Assembly (NCBI RefSeq): GCF_000337095.1
Contig: NZ_AOIV01000003.1
Span: forward strand, 106,723 to 170,722
Length of the DNA: 64,000 bases
Source of the DNA: Halogeometricum pallidum JCM 14848
GTDB lineage: Archaea; Halobacteriota; Halobacteria; Halobacteriales; Haloferacaceae
Direction of reading: 5' to 3'
This document shows, piece by piece, positions 35,901-44,701 of the stretch. Positions within the stretch are counted from its first letter, which is position 1. Every line of letters starts with the position of its first letter. A model generated the notes under the pieces. That model was not told the origin of the DNA. It ran no database searches and was given only the letters and a program-made list of their open reading frames with translations. A program made the position numbers and the translations under genes.

Positions 35901-36539
35901 TTAATCCAGCGGGTCGTCACGCCCCGTTCCCGAGAGGTAGGCGTCGAGGAGAGGAAGGAAGTCCCGGCCGCGGAGGTACCGAAGGCCGAAGTCCTCCGCC
36001 CAGTCGACGATGCCGGTGTCCTCGGTGACGATGCCGGCGTCGAGTTCCCGTGCGAGGATGAGGAGGTCGAAGTCCTCCCCGGAGTCGAGGACGCCCTGCC
36101 GGAGTTCCGTGCGGTACTCGGTACGCAGGTCCGAGACGACCCGTTCGGGGTCCTCGTCCCCCTCGCCCGCGCGCCTGACCGCCTCCTCGGAGACGCGCAG
36201 ACCGCGGTTCACCCGGTCGGACATCTCGTGGACGAAGTCGTGGACGACGGCCGCTGGGACCATCACCTCGTAGCGCGCGGGATGTTTCTTGATGACCCAC
36301 GTGTTCAACTGCGTCTCTATCTCCTCGTCGACGCCCCGGTCGTGGAGGATGCCGACGAGTTCCGCGTGCACCGACGGCGCCATGTAGCAGGAGACGCCCA
36401 AGGCGAGTTTCGCCCGCGCGATGGCGTCGAGCAGTCGGTACAGGGCGGCCTCCAGCGTCTCCCCCTCGATCCGTATCTCCTCGGAGAGGAACAGCGAGGT
36501 GTCGAGGACGAACCGCTGTTTCAGCGAGTACTCGGCCAT
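35901..36539 (-). CDS. HARP-type PIN-domain ribonuclease (homologue of Aquifex RNase P; RNA ligase partner/UPF0278)
   Basis: 212 residues. The PIN fold starts at [11 protein letters not shown] with Asp13; further acidic residues in [20 protein letters not shown] and IVDWAEDFG (about 157-183) would complete the metal site. The helical insert between them with [14 protein letters not shown] is typical of the PIN_5/UPF0278 family, first called RNA ligase partner and later shown in Aquifex to be a protein-only RNase P (HARP). In haloarchaea the RNA-based RNase P is the main enzyme and HARP was found dispensable. A TATA element TATAT (36563-36567) lies 26 nt upstream, supporting a leaderless start at 36539. 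Confidence 0.87.
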   Translation of the reverse strand: MAEYSLKQRFVLDTSLFLSEEIRIEGETLEAALYRLLDAIARAKLALGVSCYMAPSVHAELVGILHDRGVDEEIETQLNTWVIKKHPARYEVMVPAAVVHDFVHEMSDRVNRGLRVSEEAVRRAGEGDEDPERVVSDLRTEYRTELRQGVLDSGEDFDLLILARELDAGIVTEDTGIVDWAEDFGLRYLRGRDFLPLLDAYLSGTGRDDPLD

Positions 36540-37053
36540 TGGGCCGCCCTACGGCGGCATCCTATATGAGGAGTCGCACGGACGCGGTCGGTCCGACCCG
36601 CGACCCGGCCGCGACAGGAATATCATGAAAGTTTAAGATAGATTTATCTCCACCGGAGGCATCTATTGGGTTGCTGGTGCGCGAGGGCGTACCGGGCGAC
36701 CGAACCGAACCTTCGGAAGGAGGGGAGGAACGGCGTCGACGCAAACACCGAACTGTCCGTCACAGGAACGTGAGGTCAACGCGTCGAAGGAAGACCGCGA
36801 CGACCCGTCGCCGTCCCGAGAGGACGGGGCGAAGTCCAAGTACCGGACCACGCGAAAGCGGAGTTCGGGAAATCGGAAGACCCCCTAAGAAGGGAGCCCC
36901 GAAAGAGACGTGCGGGTCGAGGAAAACGCATCCCGCCCGGGCCTTAATCGCGCCTCAGTCTTCGATCCGTTTTCATCGCAGAGCCACGCGACCCGTCGCG
37001 AATCCGTCTCGTTTTCGATTCCGTCAGTATCACATCTACCCCGAGTCCGGAAC
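36540..37053. other. gene-free stretch of about 510 nt
   Basis: Between two minus-strand genes. The frame 36671-37441 on the plus strand is very basic and Arg/Ser/Thr-rich and does not look like haloarchaeal protein. The inner part is better explained as a structured RNA, listed next. Confidence 0.6.
36669..36945 (+). ncRNA. candidate structured non-coding RNA, about 280 nt
   Basis: A TATA-like ATTTAT (36642-36647) is placed 24-26 nt before a strong hairpin at 36669-36701: GGTTGC and GGTGCGC pair with GCGTACC and GCGACC around loop GAGG. More hairpins follow: GCGACG-ACC-CGTCGC (36797-36811), CGTCC-CGAGA-GGACG (36812-36826), GTCC/GGAC (36834-36848), CGC-GAAA-GCG with a GNRA loop (36851-36860), and GCGGG/CCCGC (36912-36936). 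Purine-rich single strands lie between. No conserved SRP or RNase P core motif was found by eye. The 3' end is a guess. Confidence 0.45.
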
Positions 37054-37320
37054 TCACTCGCCGTCGACGACCCGTCGCATCGCCTCGAAGTATGCCGCCG
37101 CGACCAGGGGTTCCGACTCCCGCGTCGCCGCGATGCGTCGACAACCGTGCAGCAGCACCGCTCGCGTCTCCTCGTCGGCGACGTCGTGGTGGGCGAGCGT
37201 CTCGACGGAGTCGACGACGCCCTCGACGGCCCGTTCGTCGCGCAGACGGGCCGCGTCGGACCCGCGGTCCAGCAGGTCCGAGAGGTTTTCGCGCGCGTCG
37301 TCGGGAAGTTCGTCCGACAC
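37054..37320 (-). CDS. hypothetical protein, 88 aa
   Basis: Unrecognised helical protein: SDELPDDARENLSDLLDRGS, then HDVADEETRAVLLHGCRRIA and a helical C-terminus EPLVAAAYFEAMRRVVDGE. GTG start at 37320, supported by a TATA element TTTTAT (minus strand, 37344-37349) 26 nt upstream; the longer frame to 37494 is Arg/Cys-rich and crosses that promoter. Divergent from the Lrp gene. Confidence 0.6.
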   Translation of the reverse strand: MSDELPDDARENLSDLLDRGSDAARLRDERAVEGVVDSVETLAHHDVADEETRAVLLHGCRRIAATRESEPLVAAAYFEAMRRVVDGE

Positions 37321-37502
37321 GTTCCGACCCAGTAGCGGGACGGATAAAACGTGTCGGAAACGCGTCCGGCGGCCTGGACGTGGTTCGGAGGCCGTGTGGA
37401 CGACGGCCGCCGACGATGACTCGCAAAATCGACGGACGTGACGGCTGTGGTGACACCGACACCATCCGCAAGCGAAAAGAGGCCCGTTTCCCACCCTCCT
37501 GC

Positions 37503-37952
37503 ATGGAACTCGACGAGACCGACCGCGCCATCCTTCGAATCCTACAGGAGGACGCCCGGACGCCCTTTAGCGAGATAGCGAGGCGCATCGACATGTCGAG
37601 CGCGACGGTCCACGACCGGGTCGGTCGGTTGGAGGACGCGGGGGTCATTCAGGGGTACCACGCGAAGGTGGACCCGCGGAAGGTCGGCTACGGCACGTCC
37701 GCGCTCGTCGGACTCCGCGTCGAACAGGGCCGCGAGGAGAACGCCCTCGAACGCCTGCGAGAGATAGACGGCGTCAAGGAGGTCCACCTCACGACCGGCG
37801 AGTGGGACGTGATGCTCCGCGTGTACGCCGAGGACACCGACGCCCTCCGCGACCTCATGTTCGACGAAATCGCCGAGATGGAGGGGTTCGCCCGGTCGCA
37901 GACGATGGTCATCCTCGGGACGGACTTCGAGGACCCGTCCCTGCCGGTGTAG
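37503..37952 (+). CDS. Lrp/AsnC family transcriptional regulator
   Basis: 149 residues: N-terminal helix-turn-helix (MELDETDRAILRILQEDART, recognition helix MSSATVHDRVGRLEDAGVI) and a C-terminal RAM/AsnC effector domain of alpha-beta type (VGLRVEQGREENALERLREI ... TGEWDVMLRVYAEDTDALRD). Such proteins form octamers and respond to amino acids. ATG at 37503 gives the classic Lrp start; the longer frame is unsupported. Targets unknown. Confidence 0.93.
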   Translation: MELDETDRAILRILQEDARTPFSEIARRIDMSSATVHDRVGRLEDAGVIQGYHAKVDPRKVGYGTSALVGLRVEQGREENALERLREIDGVKEVHLTTGEWDVMLRVYAEDTDALRDLMFDEIAEMEGFARSQTMVILGTDFEDPSLPV

Positions 37953-39167
<1,215 letters not shown>

Positions 39168-39199
39168 AAAAGCGGGGCGCGGGGCCGCGCCGTCCAACC

Positions 39200-39409
39200 C
39201 TACTGCACCTTCTTCGCCGTCGAACGACCGCAGTCGGGGCACCGATACACCACGTGCGGTCGGCGCGAGAACTTCTCGTTTTCTCCTCGGACGTCGACTC
39301 GCGTCGTTCCTTCCCGTATCGAGATCGACACCTCGTGCGGCTTCGCCTCGCCGCAGCGAGCGCACTCCATGACGAGGGTCTCGGTGGGATGCCTGTCAGA
39401 GTCTTGCAT
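39200..39409 (-). CDS. small zinc beta-ribbon protein (DUF7835-like)
   Basis: 69 residues with two CxxC knuckles: MECARCGEAKPHEVSISI and VVYRCPDCGRSTAKKVQ, joined by a basic linker containing ENEKFSRRPH. This resembles a haloarchaeal family annotated as a putative zinc beta-ribbon. Binds one zinc; role unknown, possibly RNA or ribosome related from its basic linker. Confidence 0.78.
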   Translation of the reverse strand: MQDSDRHPTETLVMECARCGEAKPHEVSISIREGTTRVDVRGENEKFSRRPHVVYRCPDCGRSTAKKVQ

Positions 39410-39592
39410 AGGTTCCCCCTCACTAATTCCAGATATGGGCGCCGTAAGTAGTTTTTTCAGCTCTCAAATACTGTGTCGGGAGTTAGATAGTTCCGGACGG
39501 AACGCACCGTCAAACCGTCGTTTTCCTCGTTCACAGCCACCTCTTCGCCGAGCGTTCGGCGACCGGCGGACCGCGCCGCGAGCCGTTCCCAC

Positions 39593-41305
39593 CTACGGGA
39601 ACGGATGGTACGCCCGGTCTAACTCCGCCTCGAATCCCAGTTCGGCGGGCACCGTCTCCGCCCGCGTCCCGAAGAACGGGTCGCCCTGGAACAGTGGTTG
39701 CGCCTCGGGAATCAGAACGCGGACGGCCTCGAACCCGAGTTCGGCCACGTCCTCGGTAGTCGTCCGGACCGCGTAGGCGTCGAGTTCGGCGTCGCCGACG
39801 CGTTCGAGGACGGCCGCGAGTTCGTCCGCCCCCGCCGGCACCTCCTCGGGTCCCACGCTGGCGGCCGGCACCGCCGTCCCCGCGTCCACGAGTCGCCGGG
39901 CCTCCGCCGGGAAGTCGGCGTACTCGCCTATCGCGCCCTCCTCGGCGGCCGATTGGTCGGGGCCCATCGCCCTGAGTTCCATCCAGTTCTGCAGCGCCTC
40001 CGCGAGGGCCGAACGCGCGGCGCCAGCCGGGTCGAGCGACGCGTCGGACCCCGCCGCGAACCGCGGCCACTCGCCCTCCCGGTGGACCGTCGCGGCGACG
40101 ACGGGCACGTCCACGTCCTGCGTGACCAACAGCGCCGTCGCCGTCAGGTCCTCCGCGCGGGCGCGCTTGCGGAGTCGGCGATACCCCTCGTCGGCCACCT
40201 CGAGCGCCAACGGGTCGAACGAGGAGTACCACGACAGCATCGTCGCGTCCCGCTCTATCACCTCGTACAGCCCCGAGAGCAGCGCCTCCGCGCCGGAGTT
40301 CCCGAGGCCCAACCCGGTCGTGATGGGCGGTTTGTGCCGCGCGTCCGGCGGCGGGTAGTGGACGAACTCGGCGGGCACGGAGACGGCGTCGCCGGTGAGG
40401 AGTTCCTCGCCGTCGACCCACGGAATCGGCTCCTCGGGGTCGGGCGCCCGGTGGGAGTCCGGGCGGACGAACCGCGACGGGGAGACGGCCCGGGCGCGGG
40501 TTCGCTCGGGGGCGACGGTGAACTCCGAGGACCGGTAGACCCCCGCGCAGTAGCGTTCGAGCGCCTCTCCCAGCGCCTTCATGAACGAGGCGTCCCAGTC
40601 GGCGTCGACGCCGGCGGCGAACTCGGCCGCCCGGGCGTCGCTGAAACCGCGCGTGTCGGTCGTCTGTGCGAGGTAGTACGGCAGGGGGAACGACTCGCGC
40701 TCGCCAACCTGCGCGACGAGGCCCGTCCGGTCGTCGAGGGCGCGTTCGGCGCGAGCGAGTGCGTCGTCGACGCCGACGTCCCGGTAGTCGCGTCCGACGG
40801 TTCGGTCCCGGTCGGTCGGGTCGGGAACCGGGAGGACGGGTCGCTCGGCGGCGACGCCGGTGCCGGCCACCTCCGCGACGGTCCCGGCGACGGAGTCGTC
40901 GCCGGTCAGGAGGGCGACGGCCCGGCGGCCCGCGAGGGCCCCGGCGAACCGGATCGCGCTCCGGTCGCCCGACGGCGACCCCTCGCCCTCCGTCGTGGCG
41001 GCGACTCTCGTTCGCAGGTCGGCGTAGCGGGTCGACCCCGCGAAGACGGAGACGGCGGCGTCGAGGGCGGGGACGGGGACGCCGCCGACGCCGCCGAGTT
41101 CGACGACGACGAGGCGGTCTACGTTTTCGTCGACCGTTCGCGGCGCGGCGGCGCCGGCGGGGGCGACGACCACCGCGAGGGTGCTCTCGCCGTCGACACC
41201 GTCGGGCGTCAGTTCGGTCGCGGCGGCGTCGCAGTCCGCGAGGGCCGCGCGGACCGCCTCGGCGGCCGGACCGCTCCCGACGAGTGCGATGTCGTGCGTT
41301 GTCAC
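39593..41305 (-). CDS. YcaO domain protein
   Basis: 570 residues. The N-terminal about 190 residues are an Ala/Val-rich Rossmann-like part (DIALVGSGPAAEAVRAALAD). The YcaO domain follows: KALGEALERYCAGVYRSSEF, GLGLGNSGAEALLSGLYEVI with ERDA, and a late EALQNWMELRAMGPDQ block, which hold the ATP- and Mg-binding Glu and Arg residues. YcaO enzymes activate backbone amides with ATP to make azolines, thioamides or related groups, usually with partner enzymes or precursor peptides. No peptide gene, E1-like or TfuA partner is visible here. It sits beside tbsP, convergent to nothing. Confidence 0.87.
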   Translation of the reverse strand: MTTHDIALVGSGPAAEAVRAALADCDAAATELTPDGVDGESTLAVVVAPAGAAAPRTVDENVDRLVVVELGGVGGVPVPALDAAVSVFAGSTRYADLRTRVAATTEGEGSPSGDRSAIRFAGALAGRRAVALLTGDDSVAGTVAEVAGTGVAAERPVLPVPDPTDRDRTVGRDYRDVGVDDALARAERALDDRTGLVAQVGERESFPLPYYLAQTTDTRGFSDARAAEFAAGVDADWDASFMKALGEALERYCAGVYRSSEFTVAPERTRARAVSPSRFVRPDSHRAPDPEEPIPWVDGEELLTGDAVSVPAEFVHYPPPDARHKPPITTGLGLGNSGAEALLSGLYEVIERDATMLSWYSSFDPLALEVADEGYRRLRKRARAEDLTATALLVTQDVDVPVVAATVHREGEWPRFAAGSDASLDPAGAARSALAEALQNWMELRAMGPDQSAAEEGAIGEYADFPAEARRLVDAGTAVPAASVGPEEVPAGADELAAVLERVGDAELDAYAVRTTTEDVAELGFEAVRVLIPEAQPLFQGDPFFGTRAETVPAELGFEAELDRAYHPFP

Positions 41306-41396
41306 GGTCGAACGGACGAAAGAACGAGGGAAAAATCGAGGGGATACGGGGCGGCGCGCGCCGACACGCGGCGCACGAGTCGAAGGCGGGGTGTCG

Positions 41397-42221
41397 CTAC
41401 GCCAGGAGGCTTCGTGCGACGCCCGCGAGTTGGTCGGGGCCGGAGTTGACGAGTCGGTCGTCGCCGAGTTTGAGGCGGAGACGCGGCCGACCCACGTCGA
41501 TGGGCACCTTCTCGGTGTCGATGAGGCCCATCTCTTCGAGTTTGGTCTTCGTGCGGGAGAACGTCGCCTTCGAGGCGATGCCGACGTCCTCGCCCCACTT
41601 CGAGATGTCGTAGAGCAGGACGTCGTTCTTCGCGGCGACGAGGAGGCTGATAGTGACCTCGTCGAGGCCGTCGTCGTCGCCGCGCGCGGTCTGCAGCGAC
41701 GAGAGGACGGCGTCGAAGTCCGTCCGGGCGTCGGGGCTGATCTCCTGTTCGAGGCTGGAACGCACCCGCGTGATGGGGGGGGTCCGGAGTTTGTACTCCG
41801 GCGCTTCCTCCCACACCGTGGTGTGGGTGCCGCGGGCGGCCTCGACGAACTCCTCGTCGGTCGTCACCAGACCGGCCACGTGGTCGCCGGCGGTGACGAG
41901 GGAGACGACGGCCTCCTCGGTGACGAGGAGGGCGTTCTCCGTTCGGTCGCCGGAGGTTCGCATCGACAGCGACCCCTCGTCGACGAGGTCCGCCGCGTTG
42001 CTCGCGACGATGAAGTCGTCCATGACGGCCTTCAGGGTCGATTCGTCGGCGACCAGCCTCATCTCCGGGAGGTCGCCGTCGTGTTCGGAGGCGACGGTGA
42101 CCAGCGTGTCGATGACGTTCGGCGTCGGATCCACCACTAGCACTTCGCCCGTCCCCGAATCGAGCACCGTCCGCAGGATGCTCTCGACCCCCTCTGTGAG
42201 CATATTCGAACTGATGGTCAT
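41397..42221 (-). CDS. tbsP: transcriptional regulator TbsP
   Basis: 274 residues. TbsP is a haloarchaeal regulator that shares promoter targets with TrmB (gluconeogenesis, gapII). Recognisable features: MTISSNMLTEGVESILRTVL at the start, a long alpha/beta sensor part with TEEAVVSLVTAGDHVAGLVT, and a C-terminal winged helix KWGEDVGIASKATFSRTKTK followed by LEEMGLIDTEKVPIDVGRPR. An AT-rich palindrome overlaps its promoter. Lies 216 nt after the CHAT-domain gene on the same strand. Confidence 0.87.
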   Translation of the reverse strand: MTISSNMLTEGVESILRTVLDSGTGEVLVVDPTPNVIDTLVTVASEHDGDLPEMRLVADESTLKAVMDDFIVASNAADLVDEGSLSMRTSGDRTENALLVTEEAVVSLVTAGDHVAGLVTTDEEFVEAARGTHTTVWEEAPEYKLRTPPITRVRSSLEQEISPDARTDFDAVLSSLQTARGDDDGLDEVTISLLVAAKNDVLLYDISKWGEDVGIASKATFSRTKTKLEEMGLIDTEKVPIDVGRPRLRLKLGDDRLVNSGPDQLAGVARSLLA

Positions 42222-42242
42222 ACGTTACAATATGACTGCGAG

Positions 42243-42255
42243 AATATTTAATATT
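42243..42255 (-). promoter_or_regulatory. AT palindrome/TATA region of the tbsP promoter
   Basis: AATATT-T-AATATT, two 6-nt inverted arms with one base between, centred 28 nt before the tbsP ATG. It doubles as a TATA-like element and might be an autoregulatory operator. Confidence 0.45.
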
Positions 42256-42437
42256 AACGCAAACCGACTATCAGAATCAACGGGTAGTTCCTTATATCAA
42301 GCCGTCTGAGCGGGGAATTTCGACTGTCATCCCAGAATTTATACTAACTTCATCTGATTGAATAAACGCCGAGTATAGCCGTATCAACTGTCACGCACGC
42401 ATAACGAACGCCGTCGTTCGTCCCGGTCGGGTCGGAA

Positions 42438-44504
42438 TTAGGTCAGTTCTCGGTAGAGGTCCCCCGACCAGTGGATGTCGCCGTCGTAGATGACGGGGAT
42501 CTCGGTTCGGTCGAGGAAATCCGAGAGGTCCTCCGCCGTGAGATTCGTGCGCTGGGAGGTGCCAAGCAGGTGCAAACGTTCGTCCTCGGGGAACGGCGGG
42601 GTGTAGCTATCGCCCGCGACGCGCGGGGAGTTCGTGTCGTACCTCAGGCGGTAGGTTCCGTCGTCGTTCTCGTCGATGGTCGCCACCGCGGGCGCCGGGA
42701 TGCCCGGTTCCGCGAGCACGTGCGTTCCGTCGCCGACGACGGTGTAATCCTTCCCCATGATGATGCGACGGCGCGCGAACGCCAACGCGCGTTCGAGGCT
42801 GAATCCGTTGATGAGCAGGCGGACGAACGTCGTTCCGACGCGGGCGGCGTGACCGTCCAGCACCTTGTCGAACGTTACCGCTCCCGCGACGCTGCCCTTC
42901 TCGACGAGTTCGAGACCCTCGTAGTAGGAGCCACAGGCGTTGAGGAAGAACGTCTCGACGTTCGACTCCTCGATGTTCTCGGCGGCGAGGTTGCCGTCGA
43001 CGCATCGGAGGCCGGACTCCTCGCAGTGGCCGATGTAGTGGACCAGGTCGTGCGGGGACTCGAACACCTCTGCGAGTTCCGCCCGCGTGGTCCGCTCTTT
43101 CACCTCAACCTCGATGTCCAACCCCGCCGGCCCGGACTCGTAGATGCGGGCGGCGTCGTTGTACTCGTCTATCATCCGCTTGTCGTTGAGGACGGCGACC
43201 ACCGACAGCGACTTGCGATTCTCGGGGTACCGAGAACGGTGTTCGTACGCCGCCGAAACCGATTTGAACACGTCGATTGGGACTCCCTCGGCCAACCAAC
43301 CGTGGACGCGTCCCGCCCCGAGGACGGGTTTCACCGGGTTCACGTCGGGGGCGTCGCCGGACTCGGACCGTTCCCGGTCGTCGGGACCGCCGGCGCGGTA
43401 GAAGTCGTCCAGCGACCGCGAGAGCCGTTCGTCGGTCCCGAGCGGTTTCGCCTCCGGGAGGAACAGGTTCGGCAGGTTCGACAGCAGGTACGGGAGCGTC
43501 CGAACGTGGTCGTAGGTCGGCGAGACGTACATCGACAGATGCCAGTCGGGCAGTCGGGTCGACACCTCCTCGAACGGCGCGTCGAGGTAGGCCTCCAGTC
43601 GAGTGCCGGCGTCAGCGCGGTACAGCGACTCGGCGTCGAGGTCCACCTCCGATAGGAGGTCGGCTTCGGCCACGTTTCGCCCATTCGGCCCCGCCCCGCG
43701 GACGAGACAGTCGAGGAGGAACGACCGGCGGAGGATGCGCGCGACCTCCGATTGGTAACCGGGGTTCGGGTCGAACTCGCGTTCGAGGTTCGCCGTCCGG
43801 AGCGTCGGCCACGCGTCCTCGTCGTCCGCGATTCGCACGTCGGCGCCGAGGTAGTGTACGAGCGAGGACGCCGGGACGAGGTAGTCGAGACTGGGCGGCA
43901 GTTCCAGCACGACCGACGGGTCCGGGCGGCGGGCGACGACGCTGTCCGGAATCGAGAGCGTCTCGCCGTACTCGATTCGCGGCGGGGGCGCCCGCATCTC
44001 GGGGAGCGACCGGTCGGGCGTCGCGGTCAGGTGGCCGGCGGGCATCACCGACAGTGCCGTCGCCACCCCCGCGGGCGACCGGGGGACGGTGACCGTCTCC
44101 GGTCGGTCGGAACGGTCGCCGACGCCGACGGTGACGGCCCGTCGGTCCGAGAACGAGAGGGTAGGTGCGCCACCGGCGTCGGTCAGCGTCGCGGCGCCGT
44201 CGAAGCGGACGAAGATGACCGCCGCCCCCTTGACGCGGAGGAGGTGGGGGGCGTCCGGTAACTGTACGGTGCCCTCCGCGGGTGCCGTCGGCTCTCGCTC
44301 CGTCTCCGAGTCGACGCGGCGGAGTCGGAGCAGTCCGGGCGGGAGTCTGAGCGCGGTCGCCTCGCCGCCGACCGAGTCGACGACGGCCCGCGGGAGGTCG
44401 TGCTGTGGGTCGCCTGCCGTCCATCCTTCGGCGGTGACGACCGCAGAAGCGCCGCCGGGACCTACCGCCTGGACCCCGGCATCAGTCGCCTTCACCTTGA
44501 CCAT
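42438..44504 (-). CDS. CHAT-domain (caspase-like) protease-like protein
   Basis: 688 residues. The last third contains the CHAT signature: HDLVHYIGHCEESGLRC with His489/His493, then VETFFLNACGSYYEG with Cys524, and GSVAGAVTFDKVLDGHAA plus a helix ending ALAFARR. His493 and Cys524 would form the catalytic dyad. The preceding 420 residues have no family I recognise; they include a beta-rich start (VKVKATDAGVQAVGPGGASA) and an acidic centre. CHAT proteases act as effectors in bacteria (with gasdermins, type III-E CRISPR) and in separase. No sensor or toxin gene is adjacent: glyA lies divergently upstream and tbsP follows. It looks like a long-standing part of this locus. Confidence 0.78.
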   Translation of the reverse strand: MVKVKATDAGVQAVGPGGASAVVTAEGWTAGDPQHDLPRAVVDSVGGEATALRLPPGLLRLRRVDSETEREPTAPAEGTVQLPDAPHLLRVKGAAVIFVRFDGAATLTDAGGAPTLSFSDRRAVTVGVGDRSDRPETVTVPRSPAGVATALSVMPAGHLTATPDRSLPEMRAPPPRIEYGETLSIPDSVVARRPDPSVVLELPPSLDYLVPASSLVHYLGADVRIADDEDAWPTLRTANLEREFDPNPGYQSEVARILRRSFLLDCLVRGAGPNGRNVAEADLLSEVDLDAESLYRADAGTRLEAYLDAPFEEVSTRLPDWHLSMYVSPTYDHVRTLPYLLSNLPNLFLPEAKPLGTDERLSRSLDDFYRAGGPDDRERSESGDAPDVNPVKPVLGAGRVHGWLAEGVPIDVFKSVSAAYEHRSRYPENRKSLSVVAVLNDKRMIDEYNDAARIYESGPAGLDIEVEVKERTTRAELAEVFESPHDLVHYIGHCEESGLRCVDGNLAAENIEESNVETFFLNACGSYYEGLELVEKGSVAGAVTFDKVLDGHAARVGTTFVRLLINGFSLERALAFARRRIIMGKDYTVVGDGTHVLAEPGIPAPAVATIDENDDGTYRLRYDTNSPRVAGDSYTPPFPEDERLHLLGTSQRTNLTAEDLSDFLDRTEIPVIYDGDIHWSGDLYRELT

Positions 44505-44670
44505 CAGGTATACTCGAAGAGTGGGTTTGACAGGTATATGTCTATCGCCGGAATAACCCGAGTAAACGGCTGAACTGCCCTAAACTTGGATTTGAATGTT
44601 CTGGCCGAAGGCGCGAGCGGTGCGCACGAGCGTGCACAGAGACGGCGGCCATGACTGCCAAAGTGGACAC

Positions 44671-44678
44671 ATTTATTG
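44671..44678 (+). promoter_or_regulatory. TATA box of glyA
   Basis: ATTTATTG centred about 28 nt before the glyA ATG with no Shine-Dalgarno sequence, a leaderless arrangement. Confidence 0.55.
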
Positions 44679-44701
44679 GGAGGACGGACGCCGGTTGAGA
44701 C

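Noticed and set aside
36669..36945. RNase P RNA or SRP RNA
   Set aside because: I looked for the universal RNase P motifs and the SRP domain IV motif by eye and did not find them; only a covariance model could overrule this.
36671..37441. Long plus-strand frame between the HARP gene and the lrp-like gene
   Set aside because: Very basic, Arg/Ser/Thr-rich composition unlike haloarchaeal proteins, overlaps real genes in another frame, and the DNA is better explained by RNA hairpins.
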